A stretch of 64,000 nt of DNA from Paraclostridium dentum (lineage in GTDB: Bacteria > Bacillota > Clostridia > Peptostreptococcales > Peptostreptococcaceae). The position numbers and the translations under genes were made by a program. The stretch covers positions 1,054,001 to 1,118,000 of the forward strand of contig NZ_WIPK01000001.1 of assembly GCF_012922555.1 (NCBI RefSeq), in the 5' to 3' direction. Below the pieces are notes generated by a model. The model did no database searches. It was not told the origin of the DNA and saw nothing but the letters and a program-made list of their open reading frames with translations. Of the stretch, positions 46,167-54,258 are shown piece after piece. Position 1 is the first letter of the stretch; each line of letters begins with the position of its first letter.

Positions 46167-46277
46167 TTTCATTCCTCGTTTCTTGCATTAATTTTCATAT
46201 TAAAATCATAACATTTTAAAATATAGTAACCAAGTTTATAAATACTTCTGTAATAATATAGACTTTTTAAGTTATAC

Positions 46278-46330
46278 AAATAGAAAGTGTCTCAAATAAT
46301 TATAAATATCATTTGAGACACTTTCTATTT
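46278..46330 (-). terminator. Terminator of the CD3324-family gene
   Basis: A 20-bp perfect stem (46278-46297 with 46311-46330) and a 13-base loop. It overlaps the stop codon of the CD3324-family gene. Confidence 0.85.
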
Positions 46331-46604
46331 ATATAATTTGTTTTTCTTGTCTAATAATTCTTCTAATACTATTTTCAGTAAGGTAGTATTGCTTAGTAAG
46401 TTCTTTAATAGATATACCTTCTTTATACTTGTTAAAAATCTCTATATTTCTTTTCTTTAAATCATTCTTACTTCCACTATTTTCTCCCCAAGATTTTTTA
46501 TTACTAGACTTTCTAGGTATATATAAATATCCACCATCTATATATTCTTGAATTAATTCAATAACATCTTCAGGTAATATATTTTGTGCTTTTTCGTATT
46601 TCAT
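46329..46604 (-). CDS. CD3324-family protein (small helix-turn-helix protein)
   Basis: 91 aa. MKYEKAQNILPEDVIELIQE, then YIDGGYLYIPRKSSNKKSWG, then a resolvase-like helix-turn-helix, KYKEGISIKELTKQYYLTEN followed by SIRRIIRQEK. This is the CD3324 family, widespread in clostridia and with unknown targets. The C-terminal HTH suggests DNA binding. AGGAGCGAG precedes ATG. The leader holds a structured element (46641-46731). Confidence 0.85.
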   Translation of the reverse strand: MKYEKAQNILPEDVIELIQEYIDGGYLYIPRKSSNKKSWGENSGSKNDLKKRNIEIFNKYKEGISIKELTKQYYLTENSIRRIIRQEKQII

Positions 46605-46640
46605 GATTCTCGCTCCTATTTACTTTTTAGTTCGTAAATA

Positions 46641-46731
46641 ATGAAGCAAAGACTGCACAAAACAACTTAGCCGAATTTAATTTCAGCTCCGAACAAAGTT
46701 TAGTTCTGTCTATGTATTACAGTCTTTGCGC
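46641..46731. other. Structured element with 10-bp terminal inverted repeat
   Basis: GCAAAGACTG (46646-46655) is exactly complementary to CAGTCTTTGC (46720-46729). Inside, AGCCGAA (46669-46675) pairs with TTCAGCT (46682-46688), extended by AACTT (46664-46668) with AAGTT (46696-46700). The whole folds as one branched hairpin of about 84 bases. Its GC-richer sequence differs from the surroundings. It interrupts a hydrolase remnant. It may be a small mobile element, a leftover transposon end, or a structured RNA. Confidence 0.5.
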
Positions 46732-46770
46732 GGAGCCAGGAACAATAACTAGTGCTGGTTTATTTTGCAT
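46717..46770 (-). pseudogene. N-terminal remnant of an alpha/beta hydrolase
   Basis: ATG at 46770, behind AAAGGGGTG, opens MQNKPALVIVPGS. This is the first strand and oxyanion turn typical of small alpha/beta hydrolases. The frame then enters the structured element and stops after four more codons. The rest of the gene is absent, so this is an interrupted or deleted gene. The 175 bases further up (46771-46945) show nothing else I can support. Confidence 0.6.
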
Positions 46771-46945
46771 AAAAACACCCCTTTATATTAATAATTTATA
46801 TTTTTATATTATGCATAGAATACATCACATAAATTATATCATCTGTATTGGTAGTATTCAAATGTCAAAAATAATTCTGTATTAAATTTGACCATATAAT
46901 ACTTAATTTTTATATATAATTGTATACTCCATAAAGTTAGAATCT

Positions 46946-47099
46946 TCATTCTTTTGTTCTGAAATTATTTAAGATTTCTTTACTAGCTACTATAAAATCA
47001 TCACCACTATCTATATTAACTGGTCTATCATGCCTGATATTATTCTAAATTTAAAACCATTTCTAATAGGGATCACATGTTTATAAGTGTGAATTAAGA
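46946..47099 (-). pseudogene. Degraded coding fragment downstream of luxS
   Basis: The minus strand reads LLIHTYKHVIPIRNGFKFRI in one frame and then, after a frameshift near 47030, RHDRPVNIDSGDDFIVASKE and ILNNFRTKE to a stop. Composition and charge pattern look protein-coding, and there is no start codon. I cannot name the family. It is probably the tail of a decayed gene. Confidence 0.4.
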
Positions 47100-47126
47100 G
47101 TATTTTTTACAATAATAAAAAGTAAA

Positions 47127-47155
47127 GAAGCGGCCAATATAAATATGGCCGATCC
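47127..47155 (-). terminator. Terminator after luxS
   Basis: A stem with core CGGCCA (47131-47136) and TGGCCG (47146-47151), extended imperfectly on both sides and followed by T-rich sequence on the minus strand. Confidence 0.75.
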
Positions 47156-47162
47156 TTTATTA

Positions 47163-47615
47163 TTAAATATAAAATTTATCACTTATATTTTTATCTAATA
47201 CATCCCTAGCATGCTCTTTTGCTAAGTCTAGCGAATGTAATGATGCTGTTCCACATTGTATCTCATTTGCAGCTGGAATTTTCTCTTGTAATAGTACTTT
47301 TTCCAATGAATATTCCAGTGCCTTAATAACATCTTTAACATCTAAGTCTCCAAAGCTTATTAAATAAAATCCTGTTTTGCATCCCATTGGGGATATATCA
47401 ATAATATCTTCAATTTTTTCTCTCATAAATCCAGCTAAAAAATGTTCTAGTGTATGAATTCCTTTATCTGATAAAATTTCTTTATTCGGTTGAACAAATC
47501 TTAAATCAAATTTAGATATTATATCACCATTTCCCCCTACTTTTACTCCTGCTTTTCTAACATAAGGTGCCTTAACTTTTGTATGATCTAATTCGAAACT
47601 TTCTACCTTAACCAT
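47163..47615 (-). CDS. luxS: S-ribosylhomocysteine lyase LuxS
   Basis: 150 aa. Cleaves S-ribosylhomocysteine to homocysteine and DPD, the precursor of AI-2. The metal ligands are H54 and H58 (HTLEHF) and C121 (IQCGTASLHSL), and the catalytic Cys is C79 in MGCKTGFYLI. It is the last gene of the T-box operon. It supplies homocysteine to the cystathionine synthase encoded just upstream. The SAH nucleosidase that makes its substrate is not in the window. Confidence 0.96.
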   Translation of the reverse strand: MVKVESFELDHTKVKAPYVRKAGVKVGGNGDIISKFDLRFVQPNKEILSDKGIHTLEHFLAGFMREKIEDIIDISPMGCKTGFYLISFGDLDVKDVIKALEYSLEKVLLQEKIPAANEIQCGTASLHSLDLAKEHARDVLDKNISDKFYI

Positions 47616-47661
47616 TTAATTACTTCCTTTCTAAATATTTATTTTTAAAATATAATTGTAT

Positions 47662-48570
47662 TTATAATAAATCTGTACTAAAGTATCTATCTCCTCTATC
47701 TGGTAATATAACTACCACATTTCCACTATCTATTTTTTCTATGAATTTCAATGTAGCAACAATAGCCGCTCCTGATGATGATCCAACTATAAGCCCTTCT
47801 TTTTGTGCTAATAACTTTGAAGCATTAAATGCTTCTTCATCATTTACCTTAATAATCTCATCAACTAAATTCATATCCATTGTTTTAGGAATAAAGTTGT
47901 TTCCTATCCCCTCTATTTTATAACATCCTTCTGTTCCTCCACCCATTGTAGATCCTATTGGATCTGCTAATATTCCTTTCACTCCATCTATATTTTCTTT
48001 TAGGTATTTTAATGCTCCGGAGAAAGTACCTCCACTTCCAGCTCCTGCTACTAGATAATCTACTTTACCATCTAAATCTTCATAAATTTCTTTTCCTGTT
48101 GTATCATAATGAGCTTGTGGATTTGATTCATTATCAAATTGATGCAGTGATATTGAATTTGGTATTTCTTTTATCAATGAATCAGCTTTGTTTATGGCAC
48201 CTTCCATACCGTCCTCTTTTGGCGTATTAATTATAACCGCACCAAGAGATTTCATTAATTTTTGCTTTTCTATTGAAAATTTTTCTGGAACAACAAATAT
48301 TATTTTATATCCTTTGTTTAAAGCAGCTAAAGCCACTCCAATACCAGTATTCCCAGCAGTCGCTTCTATAATAGTAAATCCAGGTTTAAGTATACCTTCT
48401 CTTTCAGCTTTTTCTATCATATATACTCCAACCCTATCCTTACAACTTCCTCCCGGATTAAATCCTTCAATTTTAGCAAAAACATTTATACCATTTTTGA
48501 TACCTAAGTTATTTAATTTTAATAGAGGTGTACTTCCAATTAATTCTCTTATATCATTATAATAATTCAT
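47662..48570 (-). CDS. mccA: O-acetylserine-dependent cystathionine beta-synthase / cysteine synthase family
   Basis: 302 aa PLP enzyme of fold type II. The PLP lysine is K44 in FNPGGSCKDRVG, EATAGNTGIGVALAA is the substrate loop, and GAGSGGTFSGALKYL is the phosphate-binding loop. Next to mccB and luxS it most likely joins homocysteine with (O-acetyl)serine into cystathionine, as MccA does in B. subtilis. A CysK-type role is the alternative. GTG 48579 lies in the ribosome-binding site, so ATG 48570 (MNYYNDIREL) is preferred, overlapping mccB by 14 bases. Confidence 0.9.
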   Translation of the reverse strand: MNYYNDIRELIGSTPLLKLNNLGIKNGINVFAKIEGFNPGGSCKDRVGVYMIEKAEREGILKPGFTIIEATAGNTGIGVALAALNKGYKIIFVVPEKFSIEKQKLMKSLGAVIINTPKEDGMEGAINKADSLIKEIPNSISLHQFDNESNPQAHYDTTGKEIYEDLDGKVDYLVAGAGSGGTFSGALKYLKENIDGVKGILADPIGSTMGGGTEGCYKIEGIGNNFIPKTMDMNLVDEIIKVNDEEAFNASKLLAQKEGLIVGSSSGAAIVATLKFIEKIDSGNVVVILPDRGDRYFSTDLL

Positions 48571-49711
48571 CTTTTTCACCTGCTTTTATAAGTGCTTGTT
48601 CTATATCCTTTAATATATCTTCCTTATCCTCTATACCTACTGAAAGTCTTATTAATTTTTCAGTTATTCCTATACGTTCTCTAAGTTCTTTTGGTAATGC
48701 AGCATGTGTCATCGATGCAGGATGACATATTAGTGATTCAACCCCTCCTAAGCTTTCTCCAAATATTATAAGTTTTAAATTATTTACAAACTTTTCATGG
48801 TCAATATCATCATTTAATACAAAAGATATTACTCCTCCAAATCCAGATGATTGTTTTTTTTGTATTTCATGTCCTTTATGTTTTTTTAATCCTGTGTAAT
48901 AAACTTTTTTTATTTTTTTATTTTCTAGTAATTTATTTGCTATAAAGTTTGCATTTTTTTCATGCCTTTCCATTCTCACTGAAAGAGTTTTAATACCTCT
49001 TATTAATAAAAAACTATCAAAAGGTTGAAGTATTCCACCTGTTGCATTTTGAATAAAATGTAATCTTTCACCAAGTTCTTCATTATTTACAGCAACTAAT
49101 CCTGCAATTAAATCACTATGTCCACCTAAATATTTTGTTGCTGAGTGAATTACAATGTCAGCTCCTAACGCTAATGGATTTTGAAAGTATGGGCTCATAA
49201 AAGTATTATCAACAATTGTTAATAGTCCCTTTTCCTTAGCTTTGTCTGCAACCATTTTAATATCTACTACATCTAATAGTGGATTTGTTGGCGTTTCAAT
49301 ATATATAGCTTTTACATTTTCATCAACTCTATCTTCAAAGTTTTCAAATTCATCTACTATTTCATAATTTATTCCAAAGTTAGCAAAGACTTTATCTAAA
49401 ACTCTAAATGTACCACCATATAAATTATTAGTTATTAGTATCTTGTCTCCACTTTTAAATAAACTTAATATTGCAGTTATTGCAGCAAGCCCCGATGCAA
49501 ATGCAAACCCTCTATTTCCACCTTCTATATCAGCAATTAACTTTTCAAGAGACTCTCTGGTTGGATTACCAGTTCTTGAATATTCATACCCACTATTTTC
49601 ACCGAATCTATTTTGCTTGTATGTTGATGTTTGGTAAATTGGTATATTTACTGCTCCTGTATTTTCATCGATACTTATTCCTCCGTGTACTAACAATGAG
49701 TCCTTCTTCAT
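48557..49711 (-). CDS. mccB: Cystathionine gamma-lyase
   Basis: 384 aa Cys/Met-metabolism PLP enzyme. Landmarks are YEYSRTGNPTRESLEKLIAD, FASGLAAITAILSL, the PLP lysine in IHSATKYLGGHSDLIAG, and SLGGVESLICHPASMTHAAL. It splits cystathionine to cysteine, 2-oxobutyrate and ammonia. It lies between the methyltransferase and mccA genes, 16 bases after the former. Cystathionine beta-lyase activity is possible from sequence alone, but the operon and Cys-type T-box favour cysteine formation. Confidence 0.92.
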   Translation of the reverse strand: MKKDSLLVHGGISIDENTGAVNIPIYQTSTYKQNRFGENSGYEYSRTGNPTRESLEKLIADIEGGNRGFAFASGLAAITAILSLFKSGDKILITNNLYGGTFRVLDKVFANFGINYEIVDEFENFEDRVDENVKAIYIETPTNPLLDVVDIKMVADKAKEKGLLTIVDNTFMSPYFQNPLALGADIVIHSATKYLGGHSDLIAGLVAVNNEELGERLHFIQNATGGILQPFDSFLLIRGIKTLSVRMERHEKNANFIANKLLENKKIKKVYYTGLKKHKGHEIQKKQSSGFGGVISFVLNDDIDHEKFVNNLKLIIFGESLGGVESLICHPASMTHAALPKELRERIGITEKLIRLSVGIEDKEDILKDIEQALIKAGEKDELL

Positions 49712-49727
49712 ATCTATCCCTCCTAAA

Positions 49728-50351
49728 TTATTTTGTTCCTTTTGCTATAAAAATTCCCGGTTCAATAACTTCATTTTGTGAAGATTCCCCTCTAGCGATT
49801 AGTCCTGTCCTTTTAATCTCTATATTTGAAAATCCTGCTTCTTCGTACCAAGACTTTAATTGTTCGTGTCTAAATCCTAACCATACATCATACATTTCTT
49901 CAATTGCCCAAATTCCTAAATGTTCTTCAACATCTGTTATAACAATTTGACCACCTTTTTTTAATACCCTGTTCATTTCTTTGATTGCTATATCTGGATT
50001 TACAACATGATGCAGAGCCATATTCATAAATATAATATCCACAGAATTATCAAAAAGAGGCAAACTTTCTAAACTTCCTCTTATTGGATATATGTTGTTT
50101 AAATTTTTATCTTTTGATGATTTTTGTAATTCTCTAAGCATGTTCTTCGATGAATCTATAGGGAAAACTAATTTAGCCTCTTCTCCTATCCTTAAACTTA
50201 TAAAACCTGTGCCCGCACCTAAATCTGCAACTACTTTTTCCTTTATGTCTACAGAATTAACTGCTATCTCCCTTAGTTCATCTTTAAAATAATCCACTCT
50301 AATTTTATTCCAATCTTTAGCAATAGAATTAAAGTAATCTATTGAATTCAT
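49728..50351 (-). CDS. SAM-dependent methyltransferase (YrrT-like)
   Basis: 207 aa class I methyltransferase. The SAM motif I is VVADLGAGTGFISLRIG, then FPIDSSKNMLREL, DIIFMNMALHHVVNP and VLKKGGQIVITDVEEHLG. It is the first gene of the methionine-to-cysteine operon, the place occupied by yrrT in the B. subtilis yrrT-mtnN-mccA-mccB operon. It produces S-adenosylhomocysteine by methylating an unknown substrate. The start ATG follows AGGAGG. Family call is firm; the methyl acceptor is unknown. Confidence 0.87.
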   Translation of the reverse strand: MNSIDYFNSIAKDWNKIRVDYFKDELREIAVNSVDIKEKVVADLGAGTGFISLRIGEEAKLVFPIDSSKNMLRELQKSSKDKNLNNIYPIRGSLESLPLFDNSVDIIFMNMALHHVVNPDIAIKEMNRVLKKGGQIVITDVEEHLGIWAIEEMYDVWLGFRHEQLKSWYEEAGFSNIEIKRTGLIARGESSQNEVIEPGIFIAKGTK

Positions 50352-50463
50352 AACAAAACCTCCTAATTAGTTTTTAATATAAAATTTTCTAGGCTCATTT
50401 TGCTGACATAGTCGCTCAAGTTTAAAGCAGATAGGAAACTATATAATTTCCTTACAATTAAAA

Positions 50464-50497
50464 AAACCCCGTCTCTAATATAATAGAGACGAGGTTT
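50464..50497 (-). terminator. T-box terminator
   Basis: A 14-bp stem with one G-U pair (50464-50477 with 50484-50497) and T run on the minus strand. The upstream arm overlaps the T-box sequence, as required for antitermination. Confidence 0.92.
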
Positions 50498-50716
50498 ACT
50501 CGCGGTTCCACTCTAATTTAGATATAAAAAATATATCTACACTCGAAAATTCCAGCACTAACATGCCTAATCACTATAACGGGTGATCCCGGATAACTCT
50601 ACTATTAATTCGAGCTTCTGCTCCAAAGTGCACTTCACATTCCTTCTAAATAGAAAACTCTCACCATCGTTTCCCTCTCTGTGATTTTCCAAAATGCTAC
50701 TTTACTTTTTCAACGC
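50464..50716 (-). ncRNA. T-box riboswitch, probably cysteine-specific
   Basis: On the minus strand: AGAGAGGGAAACGATGG of stem I, a candidate specifier TGC (50630-50632) in GAAGTGCACTTT, and the T-box AGAGTGGAACCGCGAG just before the terminator. An uncharged tRNA paired through the UGC codon (Cys) would allow read-through into the mcc operon. The specifier is a reading by eye. Together with 50352-50463 and AT-rich 50717-50878, where I see nothing else, this fills the intergenic gap. Confidence 0.9.
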
Positions 50717-50878
50717 ATTTGTAATTTAATAATTTTGTTTTGATTTATATAAATCATAATATAACTTTTTTTATAAGTCAATCTTTTTTTATATTTATGT
50801 TAACATTGTATTCTAATTAAATTAAAATGTTACACCTTAATTAAAATATTCTTATATTTTTTGTTGTAAATATATCTG

Positions 50879-51115
50879 TTATTTAATACTTTGTTTAAAG
50901 TTAAATATTTTGCAAGAATCATATTTATATTTTACTTCTTCAAATCTATATTTATTTTCACCATAATACTCGTGCATATATTTTTTAATATAGTAATATG
51001 GAAAATTAATATATAATCCTTTCGTAATATAGTAAATATCATAAATATTATATTCTATCCAATTTTTATTGATCTCTTTATAACAATTGTCTTTAAATAT
51101 TGTTTCAATGTACAA
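50879..51115 (-). CDS. Small Tyr-rich hypothetical protein or gene remnant
   Basis: A 78-aa frame starting only at TTG without a convincing ribosome-binding site. The sequence (IYDIYYITKGLYINFPYYYI, KKYMHEYYGENKYRFEEV) is not random-looking. It faintly resembles the end of DUF3298/RsiV-type domains, where a Tyr-rich strand follows GLxxxF. It could be a 3' remnant of a longer exported protein. Coding is uncertain. Confidence 0.4.
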   Translation of the reverse strand: MYIETIFKDNCYKEINKNWIEYNIYDIYYITKGLYINFPYYYIKKYMHEYYGENKYRFEEVKYKYDSCKIFNFKQSIK

Positions 51116-51347
51116 TAATTATAGTATTGTTTAACAAATCTCGCATAACTTTCAAAATATTCATACTGAGGATATATAGAGCCAGTAAAAGTACAGACTG
51201 TAATAAAGAAATATAATCATATATTAATTTAAATCCTTTAATAAATATATTAAAATAATTTTTTTGCATAATTAGACTATAAATTGACTATTATATAAAT
51301 CATAATAGAATCCTCATTTTTATAAAAATTCCTTATGATTCTCTTGA

Positions 51348-51584
51348 TTAATTTACTAACTTCCAAAATCCTGTTTTAGGTGTTACAAATAATTCATTTC
51401 CATCAAACTCTTTATATTCAGTACATCCTCTTTTTAAAATTTTTTGTACTATAAAACTTGACTCAGCCATTCCCGAATGTATCAGCATTTTAGCTAATTT
51501 CCCAAATCTCATTTCTCCATTTTCTTCTAATATATCTACTATCTTAGCTTGTATTTCCTGTATTTGATGCTTAGTATACTCCAT
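51348..51584 (-). CDS. Small winged-helix-like hypothetical protein
   Basis: 78 aa. QIQEIQAKIVDILEENGEMR, then FGKLAKMLIHSGMAESSF, IVQKILKRGCTEYKEFDG and FWKLVN. The helix-helix-helix pattern with a terminal beta hairpin resembles a winged helix. AAAGGAGA precedes ATG. The 230 bases upstream of it on the minus strand, and 51116-51347 downstream, hold no other recognisable feature. DNA binding is a guess from fold pattern only. Confidence 0.65.
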   Translation of the reverse strand: MEYTKHQIQEIQAKIVDILEENGEMRFGKLAKMLIHSGMAESSFIVQKILKRGCTEYKEFDGNELFVTPKTGFWKLVN

Positions 51585-51743
51585 GATCTATCTCCTTTAA
51601 TCTTATCTTTATATCTATATTAACAAAATACCTATACAAATTAAAGTTTAAAACTCTAATTTATTTCACTTACCTAACAATCTTTCTTACCTGCGTATCA
51701 CTAATCTAAAATTTACTAGGAATTTATATAAGTATTGTAAAAA

Positions 51744-51767
51744 CCACCCTGATGGCATTCAAGGTGG
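51744..51767 (-). terminator. Terminator of the enoate-reductase-like gene
   Basis: An 8-bp stem, CCACCUUG with CAGGGUGG (one G-U pair), an 8-base loop and TTTTT on the minus strand. Confidence 0.8.
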
Positions 51768-51784
51768 CAATAAAATTATACTTA

Positions 51785-53770
51785 TTAAATATTTCTTGCT
51801 AATTCATAAGCATCCCAAATAGCATACATAATGTTATGAACTCCATTTGAATCACCTATATTATAAACTGGAATATTTAAATCTTTGATTCTTTCATATA
51901 AGCTATCATTAGGTAGGTATCCTACTGAAGCTATTATTGTGTCTACTGGTATTTCAAATATCTTATCTTCTTGTTTAACTTCCACACTTCTATCCTTAGT
52001 CATTGTAACACTCGTATTCGTGTAAATGTCAACATTATGGAATTTAAGAAGATCTATTAACATAAATTCATTCATATGAGGTATACTACCATGACCACCT
52101 AATATTTCTGGCATCATTTCTACTACTGATATTTTTTTACCTTGCTGAGCAAGCCAAAGAGCAGTTTCACAACCAACTAATCCACCACCAACTACTACTA
52201 TATTCTCTCCACATGAAACTTTATTTAGAAGAACTTCTTCAGCAGTTACACTCTTCATAGAACCTTTAAAGTCTATTTTTCTTGCTGTAGAACCTGTTGC
52301 TACAACTATTATATCTACATCACATTGAGATAAACTATCCTCGTCTATAAAAGTATTATATCTCACATCTACATTTAGTAACTCTAGTTGTCTCTTATAA
52401 TAATCTACTAGTTGATGATCATAACGTTTGAAATGAGGCATCCCTCCAGGTATTAAATTACCACCTAATTTATCTGTTTTTTCACAAAGAGTTACCTTAT
52501 GCCCAGATATAGACGCTACACGAGCTACTTCAAGACCTGCAACTCCTCCACCGATAACTAGTATTTTCTTTTTAATAGTAGCTGGAACTATCCCATAAAT
52601 ACTTTCTCTACCACAAGTTGGGTTTACAGCACAGCTAACAGGACCTTTAGATAATCTTCCCATACAACCTTCATGACATCCAAGGCATGGCCTAACTTCA
52701 TCTAGTCTTCCTGTTCTCATTTTTTCAACATACTCTGGATCTGCAAGTAATTGTCTACCATAACTTAATATATCGCAACTTTTCCCTATTTCTTTTACTG
52801 CCATTTCTGGATTTTCCATTCTACCTGCAAGTATTATTGGTACATCTACATGCTTTTTAAGAACTTCTCCAAACTCTCTATACACTCCTTCTTCAAAATA
52901 CATAGGTGGATGATTCCAATACCAAGAGTCATATGTTCCAGCATCAACATTAAGAGCATCATATCCCGCTTCAACTAAAATTTTAGCTGCTTCTATACCC
53001 TCTTCAATATCTTTACCTTCTTCTACATAATCTTCTCCAGGTAGACCTCCTTGTCTCAATCCTTTCATACAGCTTTTTAAACTATATCTTAAACTTACTG
53101 GGAAGTCTTTGCCACAAGCTTTTTTTATTCCCTTAACTATTTCAGTTGATACTCTTAATCTGTTTTCTAAACTTCCACCAAATTCATCTTCTCTTTTGTT
53201 ATAGAATGAAATGGCAAATTGATCTAATAAATATCCTTCATGAACTGCATGTATTTCTACACCATCAAAACCTGATCTTTTTGCTACTACTGCTGATTCT
53301 ACAAATTTTTGTATTAAATTCAGGATCTCTTCTTTTGTCATTTCCCTATGTATTATGCTTGGATCAAATCTATTTTCCTGTTCTGATGGTGCTATATTTA
53401 TTGATGTAAATCCAGGAAGCGCACTTCTTCCAAGACCTCCTGTAAGTTGTAAGAATATTTTAGCACCATATGCATGAATTCTGTCATTCATTGAATGAGT
53501 ACTATGTATAAATGCAATAGGTGATTTAGTAGGACATGGCATTGTAATAGTTGGTATACCCTCGATACTATTATCAACAGAACATATCCCTGTTATTATA
53601 AGTCCTACTCCATGTTTCGCACGCTCTACATAATAATCTTGTATACGTTGATTAAATCCCCCAAATGAATCTGCATAACCTACTGGACCCATAGGAGCCA
53701 TCGATGTTTTGTTCTTAATTTTTAACTTTCCTATATAAGCCGGTTTAAATATTTCTGGATAATAAGTCAT
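51785..53770 (-). CDS. NADH:flavin oxidoreductase / 2-enoate reductase family (FadH, BaiCD-like)
   Basis: 661 aa. An Old-Yellow-Enzyme TIM barrel spans residues 1-360 (KTSMAPMGPVGYADSFGG, GFDGVEIHAVHEGYLLDQF, YGRQLLADPEYV). Next comes the 4Fe-4S motif CLGCHEGCMGRLSKGPVSC with a further Cys 11 residues on. An FAD/NAD Rossmann pair follows (ILVIGGGVAGLEVARVAS; NIVVVGGGLVGCETALWLA). It reduces C=C bonds of enoates or related compounds using NADH. BaiCD-type bile-acid or cinnamate reduction are family examples, and the substrate is unknown here. GGAGG precedes ATG, and a palindromic operator candidate lies 44 bases upstream. Confidence 0.9.
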   Translation of the reverse strand: MTYYPEIFKPAYIGKLKIKNKTSMAPMGPVGYADSFGGFNQRIQDYYVERAKHGVGLIITGICSVDNSIEGIPTITMPCPTKSPIAFIHSTHSMNDRIHAYGAKIFLQLTGGLGRSALPGFTSINIAPSEQENRFDPSIIHREMTKEEILNLIQKFVESAVVAKRSGFDGVEIHAVHEGYLLDQFAISFYNKREDEFGGSLENRLRVSTEIVKGIKKACGKDFPVSLRYSLKSCMKGLRQGGLPGEDYVEEGKDIEEGIEAAKILVEAGYDALNVDAGTYDSWYWNHPPMYFEEGVYREFGEVLKKHVDVPIILAGRMENPEMAVKEIGKSCDILSYGRQLLADPEYVEKMRTGRLDEVRPCLGCHEGCMGRLSKGPVSCAVNPTCGRESIYGIVPATIKKKILVIGGGVAGLEVARVASISGHKVTLCEKTDKLGGNLIPGGMPHFKRYDHQLVDYYKRQLELLNVDVRYNTFIDEDSLSQCDVDIIVVATGSTARKIDFKGSMKSVTAEEVLLNKVSCGENIVVVGGGLVGCETALWLAQQGKKISVVEMMPEILGGHGSIPHMNEFMLIDLLKFHNVDIYTNTSVTMTKDRSVEVKQEDKIFEIPVDTIIASVGYLPNDSLYERIKDLNIPVYNIGDSNGVHNIMYAIWDAYELARNI

Positions 53771-53813
53771 TTAATAACCTCCTCGAATATTGATCTACTT
53801 GCATTACAATTTA

Positions 53814-53829
53814 GCAGAATATATTCTGC
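53814..53829 (-). promoter_or_regulatory. 16-base palindromic operator candidate
   Basis: GCAGAATATATTCTGC is a perfect palindrome, 44 bases before the enoate-reductase-like start. Its position in the promoter region suits a repressor or activator binding site. No regulator gene lies next to it. Confidence 0.5.
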
Positions 53830-54021
53830 AAGATAAGTGTAGTCTCGTTATTAATAATAAGTCAACATATACTTAAAATAGCATTATACTTACTAAAAGA
53901 AAAAACTTTCGATAAAATACGATATATTTTAGAAGACAAAATCATTAATTTAATACAATATTTTTTATTAAATCGGATAATAATAAGAATGTATTAAAAC
54001 TATTACTAGGAGGACAAATTA

Positions 54022-54174
54022 ATGAAAAATAAACAACCAAAGTTTAATAGCCATAGTGATGTTAAAATGTCTTGCACTACAAAAAAAAGACTAGAAGGTA
54101 CTTGCCCAGAATATAAAAATGGATGCCAATGCAAAGAAGAAAAAAATCAAAAATACACAAATCAATTTAAATAA
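54022..54174 (+). CDS. Small cysteine-containing protein (50 aa)
   Basis: Strong TAGGAGG eight bases before ATG. The 50 residues begin MKNKQPKFNSHSDVKMSC and contain four Cys (MSCTTKK, GTCPEYKNGCQCKEE), many Lys, and no membrane segment. It is followed by a GC-rich terminator. It lies alone on the plus strand between minus-strand genes. The spacing of Cys could bind a metal ion, which is speculation. I do not recognise the family. Confidence 0.72.
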   Translation: MKNKQPKFNSHSDVKMSCTTKKRLEGTCPEYKNGCQCKEEKNQKYTNQFK

Positions 54175-54200
54175 ATTTATAACATTATTATTAATTTATA

Positions 54201-54222
54201 GGGAGTCGTAAATACGACCCCC
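54201..54222. terminator. Terminator between the Cys-rich gene and the MacB-type operon
   Basis: GTCGTA pairs with TACGAC, extended by flanking GGG/CCC, followed by a T/C-rich tract on the plus strand. It probably serves both convergent transcripts. Confidence 0.7.
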
Positions 54223-54258
54223 TCTCTTTCTGTTATTTTAGTATATACGCTTTAACTA

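Noticed and set aside
46641-46731. Integron attC site reading of the structured element
   Set aside because: The fold is similar in shape, but the R-box consensus (GTTRRRY and RYYYAAC) cannot be placed and there is no integrase or cassette array.
46713-46889. A 58-codon plus-strand frame starting MYYSLCAEPG
   Set aside because: It overlaps the element and the antisense of the hydrolase stump. It has no ribosome-binding site and turns into low-complexity Ile/Tyr sequence.
49471-49950. A 159-codon plus-strand frame opposite mccB and the methyltransferase
   Set aside because: It is an antisense shadow of two well-conserved genes, with Leu/Phe/Tyr-rich translation and no ribosome-binding site.
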